From assembly GCA_902705865.1 (NCBI GenBank), contig CACSIO010000001.1, positions 58,302-98,971 on the forward strand: a stretch of 40,670 nucleotides of DNA. The letters run 5' to 3'. The notes beneath the pieces were generated by a model. It had not been told where the DNA came from and ran no database searches. It saw nothing but the letters and a program-made list of their open reading frames with translations. The position numbers and the translations under genes are program-made. Shown here piece by piece: positions 25,401-28,174 of this stretch. Position 1 is the first letter of the stretch, and each line of letters opens with the position of its first letter. Source of the stretch: BD1-7 clade bacterium (GTDB lineage: Bacteria > Pseudomonadota > Gammaproteobacteria > Pseudomonadales > DT-91).

Positions 25401-28174
25401 CGGCTTATGTCTGTTTGGATGCTCTACCGGTTTCATCGAGTGGTAAACTAGATTCACGTGCTTTGCCTTTACCTGTGATCAATGCATCCGGCTATCAACC
25501 AGCGGAAAATGAGCTTCAGCAGGCGATTTGTCGCATTTGGGCTGATCTATTAGCGGTAGAACAGGTGGGCATTGAAGATAACTTCTTTGCGCTAGGGGGC
25601 AGCTCGATTAATGCAATAACGATGCAGGCTTTGTGTGCTCAGCGTTTGGATGTCACGTTTGAACTGGCGGATCTGTTTCATACACCCACGGTTCGAGGGT
25701 TGGCTGAAGTGATGAAATCTGCTCATAGCCGAGAACTGGTTCACCATGAGCGGGAAGCTTATCCGCTGTCATTTTCGCAACAGCGTTTTTGGTTCATACA
25801 GGGGTTCTCTCATACTCGCAATCTCTACAATATCCCTGCCATATGGAAGGTTCAGCCGGAAGCTCAACTTGACGCTTTAGTGGAAGCGTTGATCAGTGTT
25901 TGCAGGCACCATCGACCTTTCCGACAGCTAGTAGATATCTGTGATGATGGCGCCGCGGTTATGGTCGAATCTGCACAAATGTTGGAAATCACTACGCGTA
26001 GGGTTCCCTCGAATAATTGGCCACAATCTGCCATTAACGATGCATGGGCCGGCTTTGAGCTCACCCAAGATTTACCGCTAAGGCTCTTCTGTTATGAAAC
26101 TGACGCGGGTACCTTTGTCATGTTAGTCGCTCATCATATTGCGTTCGATGGTTGGTCTTTGGGTCTGTTGTTGGATGAATGGGCGTCGGCTTATGAGATG
26201 CTCCTGCAGGGCGTTTCCTTACCATTAGAACTGTCGGGTGTTGATTATAGTGACTATGCAGTGTGGCAGCGCAGCGCTGAGGGAATGGAGGCGCTAAAGG
26301 CCGATGCAGAGTTTTGGCGTGAGCAGCTGTCAGGCTATGAAAATCTGCGACTACCAACGGATTTCGAACGGCCTGCACAGATTGACTATTCAGGCCGGAA
26401 CTTCAATTTTCTGATTGATCAAGACATCATGAGTCTGGTGCGAGAGAGAGCCGCGGAAAACGGCGTGACGCTTTACAGTGTGTTGTTGAGCGCTTTCTAT
26501 GCGAGCCTTGCTGTCGTCACTGGTCAAAACAATATTGTCATTGGCACACCGGCAGATAATCGGGGTAATCCTCAAATCAGAAAGCTGATTGGCTGTTTGG
26601 TCAATACACTGGTTTTACGCGGCCAAATAAACTGCGGCCAAACACCGGCTCAATTGTTCGAACAGGTTCATGACCAGGTCGGCTCAGCGAAACGGCATGA
26701 AGCTTTCCCGTTTGAAAAATTGATAGATCTTTTGAACGTTGACAGGGACAGCAGCCGACACCCGATATTCCAGGTCATGTTCTCAATGGATCAACCGGAT
26801 GCACGTGGTCAGCGTCTTCCCCTCGAGAATCGGGGTGGATTGATCAATGGAAAGGACGTCGCAGCACGCTTCGATTTAAGTCTTCATATCAGTCAACAGG
26901 AAACAACATTCGCGTGTTGTTTTAACTATGCCTCCAGCCTTTTTTGTGAGGATACAATCGGGGCGTGGGCGAGTATTTTTACGCAGATCTTGCAGCAATT
27001 TTGTTATCAATCGCAGTGTGCCATTCAAGATATCCAGTGGGGTAATCAAAACGATATATTGCCAGATGCTTTTTCCAGAATTGGAAATCGTGGTGGTCAA
27101 GGTGATCGTTCGGCGTTGCAATATGAATCGCAGACAGAATCAAAAAAAGCTAAAACGAAAAAAGGCCATATTTATGTTAAACCGGCTACGGCAGAGCAAC
27201 AGTTTCTTTGCCATCTTTGGCAAGAAATTCTTGGTATTGAGCGGGTTGGGGCAAAGGATGACTTTTTTGATTTGGGGGGAGATTCCATAGTCGCAGTGCA
27301 AGTAGCAACGCGAATTAGCATTGAGTTCGATATTGTTTTGCCGGTTTCTGCGGTATTTACGCATTCCGTTGTTGATAAATTGGCGAATGAAATCCTTTAT
27401 TTGAAGTCTTTTAACGGAGAAGCGCTCGATAGACTTGTGACACCGCTTACCCCTTGCGATACAAGTAAGCCAATAATGATATTGTTCCATGCAGCATATG
27501 GCGGATCTGAAATATATCGGCAATTATCTGTTGCACTAGCCAAAGACTATACATGCATTGGCATAGAGCATTATAACCAGTTTGCGGATACCCCTATCAA
27601 GAACTTGTCGGAGCTGAGTGAAATCTATGCCTCTGTTATAGAAAAGCACTGCCGCCCTGGTGAGCCAATTCACTTGTTTGGTCACTCTATGGGAGGAAAT
27701 ATTGCTTTTTCAGCCGCCAATTACTTGCGTGAAAAAGGGGTGCCAATTGCAAGGATTATCATGTCTGATTCATTCTGTAATGATTCAGAGGTCGCTGATT
27801 ACATGGCACAGCACCTTATTGAGCTGGATACTCGAAGTCTACTTTTGGATTTGGGGTTGGACGAAACATCCATTGATTACTTCCAGGATATTTTTGAATC
27901 TGATAACGAAATGATCGAGAAAGCACAATTTTATCCGATATCGGATATTCCTGTTTTTCTTTTCAAAGCGTGTAAAACTGATGCGCCATTGAACGAGGAG
28001 CATGATCGTTTCAACCAATTTCTGGTTTCAAAAGACTCCAATGGTTGGAGGAAACTAACAGACAATAGTTTATCTGTAACATTATTCGAAAATGAATCCC
28101 ACAGGTCTATTATCGAGGCTGTAGACAAGCTCTACAGGTGTATTTCGGCAGAAAATCCAGGTGAGAGCATATGA
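4466..28174 (+). CDS. Giant hybrid PKS/NRPS: two PKS and four NRPS modules with terminal thioesterase
   Basis: This is a single 7902-residue protein. Domain order is: docking coiled coil (1-32), KS-AT-DH-KR-ACP (33-1715), KS-AT-DH-KR-ACP (1744-3435), C-A-T-E (3473-4955), C-A-T (4987-6030), C-A-T (6045-7085), C-T-TE (7099-7902). All five expected carrier serines are present in GMDSL or LGGxS motifs up to the third peptidyl carrier (1685, 3409, 4479, 5993, 7047), and the terminal carrier has Ser7607. It should extend the chain from the upstream PKS by two malonyl units, then add amino acids. Switching from PKS to NRPS inside one chain fixes the order of building blocks. The last module has no adenylation domain. 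The stop codon overlaps the start of the next NRPS gene (ATGA), so the two are probably translated together. No ER, methyltransferase or loading domain was found. Confidence 0.97.
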   Translation: MALDKDLEKQLLDLIDRQDARIEELEASVSEPVAIIGMSCRLPGKVTDLRAFWRMLNDGIDGTEEVPLERWNAESIYSDNPDDPGTSYCKRGGFLHDIDQFDADFFSISGKEANALDPQQRVLLELAWESIEHAGILPATLAETPVGVFIGSTGSGYPVTTAGLSLSNLDGYVGTGSSGSTASGRIAFALGLRGPAVTIDTACSSSLVALHNACLALRNGDCSMALVGGCSISFGPQAFVEFCRLRGMAQDGRCKAFAQTADGVGWSDGAGMLLVKPLRRAQADGDQILAVIRSSAVNQDGPSAGLTVPNGPAQQDVVHRAMDAAGLGIEDIDYIEAHGTGTRLGDPVEANALSQVFKHRQAPLYLGSVKSNVGHTVAAAGVVSIIKTVLAMQHKTLPPTLHADVPSQRIDWINSPLLLVHEAIPWASDSGVRRAGISSFGISGTNVHAILESVEEPVDLPAVETPSEGIVLVPVSAADEDALQSQQHRLARFISEEHSRVTDVAYTQALHRTHFRHRSVWLTQSADGAGLKKPKTVVSKRSISEPLLAAFLFTGQGSQLCEMGRGLYGREAVFTATLDQMADLFSRHIDQPLLELLFAKDHDVLSQSIHQTGYTQPLLFALEFALAKQWMSWGIKPAYVCGHSIGELAAACIAEALAVEDAIRLVAARGRLMQTLPSGGAMLSVQSDASTVSAALEPYPESVSIAAINGPNQTVVSGEVSVIESLHEEWKEAGIKCKRLEVSHAFHSPLMRPIIEDFKSVVGSIEQKPLSIPLISNMEGRYFASGETLPADHWVKHILAPVDFYAALRQLDQKRVNTFIEIGPQPVLLGMAADVSTSGLFIASMDKEQHDQVTLLAALATWYVHGGDIDWAAVQQIDGAHSQRIELPTTAFSRKRYWLDSFSADLAGIDQVPTDNELLGIYQSLANCDVFTAYLSLKQQRWIEEHRILDQALLPGMGLLKMTIDAMVWLGKSSAQYYQISDFMISAPLVVSSEPVLIETIVDAIDDNLKRVSVYSCRHHGEDRQWTLHSQASISPLRELSTALAVRPKTGEPIDVSNFYSVSSAAGYDFGRRFQGLREAFRSGESTWARIAPEVMAQEPSQRGWQVAMLDSALHACRFFFDAEEASDLVYLPWLIDSIEISSKGAGEYWVKITRQQTTDATELIGFDLAFIDMDGRSLGQFSGYQMKPLDAGNMVSAISPRQESWFEVIWEPYVPAQEMPWVDDDETVYSDLVTMDESLLDQMAPDNLLCVSVPEQRDTDDAMRLYRAALLLFKRLVVAQNRPTVVIHTRNCFGADASGLMRGIGAMARSVRAENPDIRLNVLDTGDIAVDDLELCLGRIGNDSYDFDWRWESNQLLVRRLAASESTEDTHRLRDDGPILITGGLGAIGLHFARTLTTHYGVNDLVLVTRRGLAHPKAVDVAREFREQGVRVEIQACDVSDSRQVESLLLQFSEHRPLRGIIHTAGVLDDSLVADANDNSLQHIFAAKVFGALHLSEATWNWDMDLFVLCSSFAATAGNAGQSLYAAANEILESIADYRQLNGLPAIAVAWGFWDSADSDLTAGIADADRRRFESRGVRLITAELADELVKKAIDDVSANRVAIPLDFRRLAQAHGRERLSLFEHFIPRDTATKSGMSGIEHILDLPENARERALCAWVHEIVTDELATQVDDRRPLKEHGMDSLLAVNIRNRIAKLMDESLPASLLFDYPTVEGLAGHLLSLLVGSQKIAPSIVAQVSDSSDAIAIVGLACRYPGGSDSPERFWSMFEEGRDAVTAVPPERWDTAAIYAEDNSRPGTSYCTEGGFIKDVDLFDASFFGINKHEADTLDPQQRILLELSWEALERAMIPVDSLQGEPVGVFIGYMGSDYLYRTDLTSLSILDGYVGTGVAGSTISGRISYSLGFTGPCMTIDTACSSSLVSIHQASSALRNGECDIALAGGANVILTPRVFVEFCRQGGMAKDGRCKSFSDAADGAGWAEGAGMLVLKRLSDAERDGDNILAVVRSSAVNQDGRSAGLTVPNGPSQQRVIRQALANAGLGIDDIDYIEAHGTGTTLGDPIEAGALMEVFKDRKNALFVGSSKSNIAHTMAAAGVGGVIKTVLALQHKTLPKTLHADKPSEKIEWQNNLLSLVQYTQAWECSSDRRRAGVSAFGISGTNAHVIIEEAPERPETPISTSTQLEPGSLDILCLSARSQSALPLQKNTLARYIRDNGDLDRPDIAYSLATCRSHFRYRAAWLVNGYDTDLASQTYLVSKGDYQVDKAAFLFTGQGSQLAGMGRSLYRVESVFTETLDRCVDAFAAHLDIPLLDLMFCEPGSEQEQYIHQTQYTQPLLFSLGYSLACQWLEWGVSSGCVLGHSIGEITAACVAGAMSFGDAVSLVAARGRLMQALPAGGSMTSVLASAEALADYLVSASEKVVVAGFNSPGQTVLSGAIDVLEDIEHKLKQDGIKFKRLSVSHAFHSPLMQPMLDTFREVAEGIHYRPLEIPLVSNMDGYEYAIGTLLTAEHWVDHVLAPVNFMGSIGHVEEMGIRCFVEIGPQPVLTAMAAETLSHESLMLPSFDKNQDSQTVLISLASWYVHGGQVDWQAFYKGRSLRKVQLPVYAFDRQRYWFSEDLPTSAGVGQCATEDQLLGMHQVQALADVFTNRLSLKSHPWLDQHRIGGHALMPAMGMLNMCLRAAAYLQAARYDTLLVKDFTVFSPLRVTEENLTVQLMIEGDGVLNTVTLFSSRDPSDRASAWTKHCQTVIGDVIADQTVPAVNLPQFDEMESLNTDDMYRLLADAGYDYGQMFQGVKQAWRGDAEVWTEVVLSPDANDGTTGWHSALLDSLLHTCHFVFSEGGDVEDSNIYLPWSIDTVEMDVKGLDHVLVRCEHVVAEDIRDQVVTFDLSIYSMDGEAIGKISGFRLKAVDRQNLAQSVAGEVSLHHCVFELDWRSLDSLEPVTNANVPDLPVIHTEANVLFDISRSGTDREVWDPNSIVVIHFSDISRDAIELYQCVLALTQHLVDLAEAPWVVLQTHHALDGPNTTIQSGIAGFIRSVRNESASQRFMTLAVTEEAGSPSEIIYQNMVSQPHEPEWCWDGIGLSRPRIRPLPELHETKTMRRDGTYLITGGLGAIGRTFLSVLHHEYGIADFVLVSRRGENHPRAKALIDEYREMNVNIDVVGLDISNADAVKNLITSIGDKPLRGIVHAAGLLADRIIHNLADSDVETVLSAKVKGALNLHEFSKQLDLDTFILCSSFAGITGNAGQSLYAAANRILDNIARMRHTAGQAGQSIAWGLWSDDTSEITRGVAIDAQQKMLSTGFPPIDHELASALVRHCLTRTEPFIVAAPMNRQRLIRNHIAEQQTLFADFAGVSEQTSAIDEASDFNTLLAEEKPDALRDLIRGTISSVLGVSVDDDRSLNEFGMDSLMGVEIRNRLVKATGWSLPATLLFKVNTVNDLVTELSGNLDVDDQVLDLSASGSLAPVDSAQNDELLLSDGQKRIWYLDRLDAAKGQYNLHVSADINKPLNIGLLSTVLTLLMSQNEALRTIYADDEGAPRVQLLGGWMVDLALNDFSDVSEDKREACVDEFIVQESQKGFDLAEGPLIRFTLCKLSDEHYRFAVTVHHINSDGISIVSLLYQIISGYEAFSFGQALPQVVEAKSYQSFCRWQAEQIGTPEWLASKQYWRDTLEGVDWIDLCGQRPRPEHLSGRGDAIVMELSARLVSQVDRFAKTSAVTPNVVYLAVYSLLLKHYSVSAGDNLIATAVSARPMGWESTQGFFANTLPLRCSASLVMTINEHLQSVNRTMLGALDHQFYPFGNIVGDLMDDRSAMDNPFYRVGYAYEGLAGGELPVGWVPRLDMGGGGPQDRSQGEISLIVTPAADLISACWIYSTDIFDHAFIAKMAEQYICLLQDYVAGDLGGTLGDLHWCSDSAYQSLLGRGDGGSAQNNATSLVELFQKQVDTNPHKCALVTAAEKLNYSALDQMADAVAASVIAETGYRDRLAPDTLVLLVMDPGITMIAAMLGIMKAGGAYVPVSIKYPPQRLRYIIEDSGSSILITDTTAAEHITPIVNEFDLSIQVCVVSHSLLSAAAQQMPRSFLPASSDLAYVIYTSGSTGQPKGVMVEHKSAVNLVCAESEAMRFSADETIIQLSDVVFDASVEQIWLALANGLCLSLPSRDSILNVEEIADMIESQNVSHVDATPEYLLQLLDVLRERGVSLKRVLSGGDRFRSDIATNTVAETTFNAYGPSEVTVTATRFCCTGAPEVSQIIGRPLQNLHVYILNDALKLVPDGAPGELCISGVQVARGYINAETLTAERFITNPFCAGEGRERLYRTGDLARWTQSGDLEYLGRIDKQLKIRGFRIDPSEVETVILQQDGVTQAVVGTAPDMERPALIAWVVPENERVLNADQLLDAVAQALPAFMIPAHLLLVPAIPLNLSGKVDTAQLPLPEQTQSLAKAISDDEKTMSAVWSRVLNTVDIGLDDNFFALGGDSILAMQLVSAARRHGFELRVQDVFAAPTVARLLARSKKSSGINNIIAESGELQGTVPLLPIQKHFFEQPYAVPNHFNQAFAIGIPASIGASTLVDMLNDLAVQHDMLRVLFSDDNSEGWHGTYGCPVSQTQAPLVILDASTDTSHEQNENVGRALADLHTRLDYRTGPTWGGIFFKTAGEACHQLLLVFHHLIIDIVSWRILKDDLEIITTAYDDSPKRLLLPKATSYRQWAQWISQYEDNHPDQAEYWLALSEQSQATLDCYPSAERVRVHRTVHLAPQDTEKLLNAVGPLTDCTLNEFLLAALARALKNTFGGNAHCVTLEGHGRETGDTQMDLSRTVGWFTTLYPVLLTASDDLILSLIENKQHLRKIPDQGIGFGVIAKHGRSLPLSPVRFNYMGQFTETEASEGGDRVWQFLDVDCGKFSSHENTDGCLLDINAVVRSDGIAISVDAAMSDTGIDNFSEALSAALVDVAAILSPRHAPVISTPDELGIEAAHTAELAQRLRKPDIHMLLPVTPLQAGLISHELRDLDTVVYQPQLLLGFNEELDIERFKVAWQTTISQHPALRIAFDWHFSYPIQQLYREVLLDSEHWQVLDIEGLSSDDQSEFVRRYQLQARQSRFNLEKPGLFKITIFKYGIGRYGILLTMHHIIADGWSLPLLWQTIWMAYGGKDEMQPVSRALQVYRESMTEIRRLAVLHQRYWSESREGWSELTGASDLSGRNLNLVDADALVGNQSHQFQLDTKLAASLKTWCSDAGVTLSAVLQFCWHKILQSYSGAGRTIAGVTVAGREIDVNGVETCVGLFINTLPLVVDWEGDLTVEEQIHSIQRSVADISANSCVSLSDLEPDGRQLFDTVVVFENYPLSDSSGDLTDIVTVENAQELSQFPLALQVFPDERGLRIELIYSESAFDTDQIEYFAHLINRLLELIPHNEHALPSDLGLVDHDDFQSQLGFGRGNELVVMPHTLHGAFTDQVKVTPTNTALIFEHLKLTYAELDRLSDIVAQQVARELLQGSAIELSKEAPIGVLFDRGVEQVIAVLAVLKLGGCYVPLSPAHPDNRLQYVLEDTQCVLVLADASNRNRIANLCAGNEYGTLVFVLDYNELKTETSVDQNHNLPVISPDDLAYIIYTSGSTGRPKGVMIEHNSVIHLIRSQIAAFDVNQDDVFVWSFNFVFDAGGEILWRALLSGGALVIPTDTAAMNPAAMVCEIVKHGVTEYFGTPEMIENLLPLLDKQTHPLKRLLAGGGRVSSAVASTTIVPEVFNLYGPTEVTVVSTYTPINPLEARQIIGRPVDNLQAYILDSNLNPVPAGAVGELCLAGPQVGRGYLNRVDLTAKCFVENPYDQRRTYDRIYRTGDKVRWLEDGSIEYLGRFDKQVKIRGFRIEPGEIENIIRDVSDIYQALVVVQDLAEASILVAYVVMNLEATFDKEELKASVSRQLPVYMVPNVFVELDAIPLNVNGKVDESALPKPIIEQSDYCAPRSDIEEKYCQLWREILGLERIGIHDNFFSLGGNSIQAMRFMGLCASRFGVHIDVASLFDAPTIAELSRAAPVDVYGSIEPCQRNHYPLSYAQQRLWFIDQYNADSGIYNTSMLWKLHDDVEWEKLASSLKYVIQKHYALNSLVRVSADGQCESILADFEPEIAHRQVDQQALVAFVSTEKTSRFDLVNERPVRLIQIDSELEKYLLIVIHHIAIDAWSLALFLPDVKAHYESQALDLMAPAQMQRECEPHYGDFSVWQHDFIKEHGDELNTYWLKQLEGYELLQLPTDFSRPVDIDYDGHDIAFAFDRPLSDAIKNLAATHNTTSFNVLLSGFYILMSMLSGQRDIVIGTPSDNRGHADTHEIIGCFVNSLVLRACLNYSKSARDLLEQVKTLLVGAKQHEFLPFESIVEMLEVGRNTGMHPVFQVMFAKHVIANQNVDMPFDLVNGDGSSDLNTEARFDLSLYIDDECDEIHGFFNYASSLFMESSVQQWSELYRRILVVIVENIDMPLMNLQLISESERYQLMEEYSCVETACVDETPIVTLFERQVERSPEDIAAVFEGAVLTYRQLNNCANHLAQKLYLARRDAGSQMVVVCLERSLEMIVSLWAVAKAGMAYIPVSPDDPVSRVCDVVDDAKPVAALVSETSMAVFAETKESGMTMISTDAILQAKDDVIANLDIGYRVEDLLYIIYTSGSTGKPKGVMVAQRAVINRLQWQIDRFAFEAGDTFLLKTPFTFDVSVWELFSPFLIGSTLVIAPPQAHRDPETIHRLLCEHQISLVHFVPSMLSAFCAWAIHWQHQLPSSVRQVFCTGEVLSGAIVNQFYVMTDDSVGLNNLYGPTETTVEVTAQENTRDWAARKGVPIGKPINNVQVYVLDTHGNLLPPGIPGELYIGGVCLAEGYLNRNDLTQKSFVRNPFSDHEDSRLYRSGDKVRWLEGGVLEYLGRLDDQIKLRGMRIEVGEIESYILEVPWVAQAAVRLKTRNNVAFLVAYMVAKDPSAFDETALRDYLAQSLPVHMVPTAYVCLDALPVSSSGKLDSRALPLPVINASGYQPAENELQQAICRIWADLLAVEQVGIEDNFFALGGSSINAITMQALCAQRLDVTFELADLFHTPTVRGLAEVMKSAHSRELVHHEREAYPLSFSQQRFWFIQGFSHTRNLYNIPAIWKVQPEAQLDALVEALISVCRHHRPFRQLVDICDDGAAVMVESAQMLEITTRRVPSNNWPQSAINDAWAGFELTQDLPLRLFCYETDAGTFVMLVAHHIAFDGWSLGLLLDEWASAYEMLLQGVSLPLELSGVDYSDYAVWQRSAEGMEALKADAEFWREQLSGYENLRLPTDFERPAQIDYSGRNFNFLIDQDIMSLVRERAAENGVTLYSVLLSAFYASLAVVTGQNNIVIGTPADNRGNPQIRKLIGCLVNTLVLRGQINCGQTPAQLFEQVHDQVGSAKRHEAFPFEKLIDLLNVDRDSSRHPIFQVMFSMDQPDARGQRLPLENRGGLINGKDVAARFDLSLHISQQETTFACCFNYASSLFCEDTIGAWASIFTQILQQFCYQSQCAIQDIQWGNQNDILPDAFSRIGNRGGQGDRSALQYESQTESKKAKTKKGHIYVKPATAEQQFLCHLWQEILGIERVGAKDDFFDLGGDSIVAVQVATRISIEFDIVLPVSAVFTHSVVDKLANEILYLKSFNGEALDRLVTPLTPCDTSKPIMILFHAAYGGSEIYRQLSVALAKDYTCIGIEHYNQFADTPIKNLSELSEIYASVIEKHCRPGEPIHLFGHSMGGNIAFSAANYLREKGVPIARIIMSDSFCNDSEVADYMAQHLIELDTRSLLLDLGLDETSIDYFQDIFESDNEMIEKAQFYPISDIPVFLFKACKTDAPLNEEHDRFNQFLVSKDSNGWRKLTDNSLSVTLFENESHRSIIEAVDKLYRCISAENPGESI
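4556..9660 (+). other. PKS module A of the hybrid: KS-AT-DH-KR-ACP
   Basis: KS: Cys203, His338, His375. AT: Ser644 in GHSIGE and HAFH at 744-747, pointing to malonyl-CoA. DH: His946 and Asp1111 are present with the YDFGRRFQG signature, but the HxxxGxxxxP motif reads HRILDQALLP, so the glycine is Asp950. KR: TGGLGAIG from Thr1383, Ser1513 and Tyr1526, with the LDD loop of B-type reductases. ACP: Ser1685. The expected product is a trans alpha,beta-unsaturated thioester, provided the altered DH loop still works. Confidence 0.93.
9695..14860 (+). other. PKS module B of the hybrid: KS-AT-DH-KR-ACP
   Basis: KS: Cys1916, His2051 and His2088. The last lies in KSNIAH, where family members usually have KSNIGH. 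AT: Ser2359 in GHSIGE and HAFH at 2459-2462 (malonyl type). DH: canonical HRIGGHALMP with His2659, and Asp2826. KR: TGGLGAIG from Thr3109, Ser3238 and Tyr3251, with an LAD loop (B-type-like). ACP: Ser3409. With module A this should give a conjugated diene thioester, which the following condensation domain takes as acyl donor. Confidence 0.93.
14882..19400 (+). other. NRPS module 1: C-A-T-E
   Basis: The condensation domain at the PKS-to-NRPS switch has HHINSDG (His3607-His3608, Asp3612). The adenylation domain has TSGSTGQPKG from Thr4095 and the A10 lysine 4427. The specificity residues read by eye against the phenylalanine-activating GrsA frame are D-A-E-D-L-G-A-V-T-K, which matches no code I can assign. 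T: Ser4479. The epimerase has HHLIIDIVSW (His4668-His4669, Asp4673) and EGHGRE from Glu4801, both typical of E domains, so the first amino acid should be passed on in the D form. Confidence 0.93.
19424..22560 (+). other. NRPS module 2: C(DCL)-A-T
   Basis: The condensation domain begins with an LLPVTPLQAG-type motif and has HHIIADGWS (His5127-His5128, Asp5132). This is the usual look of domains that accept a D-configured donor, and it agrees with the epimerase just upstream. Adenylation: TSGSTGRPKG from Thr5609 and Lys5940. Specificity residues read as D-A-E-F-L-G-L-V-V-K, unassigned. Like module 1 it has Glu where most codes have Trp at the third position, and the two A domains look closely related. 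T: Ser5993. Confidence 0.92.
22598..25740 (+). other. NRPS module 3: C-A-T, serine-like
   Basis: The condensation domain starts YPLSYAQQRLWF and has HHIAIDAWS (His6169-His6170, Asp6174), with Ala6175 for the usual Gly of HHxxxDG. Adenylation: TSGSTGKPKG from Thr6652 and Lys6994. Specificity residues D-V-W-H-F-T-L-V-E-K differ at two similar positions from the well-known serine code DVWHFSLVDK, so L-serine is the best prediction. T: Ser7047. Confidence 0.9.
25760..28171 (+). other. NRPS terminal module: C-T-TE lacking an adenylation domain
   Basis: The condensation domain (7099 to about 7530) has HHIAFDGWS intact (His7223-His7224, Asp7228). It is followed by a linker of only about 45 residues, rich in Ser and Lys around 7555-7570, where an A domain of about 500 residues is expected. 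T domain: LGGDS with Ser7607. Thioesterase (7668-7902): GHSMGG with Ser7741 and a plausible catalytic His7879 in ESHRS. The carrier can be charged only by an adenylation domain elsewhere, most simply that of the next gene. Confidence 0.92.
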
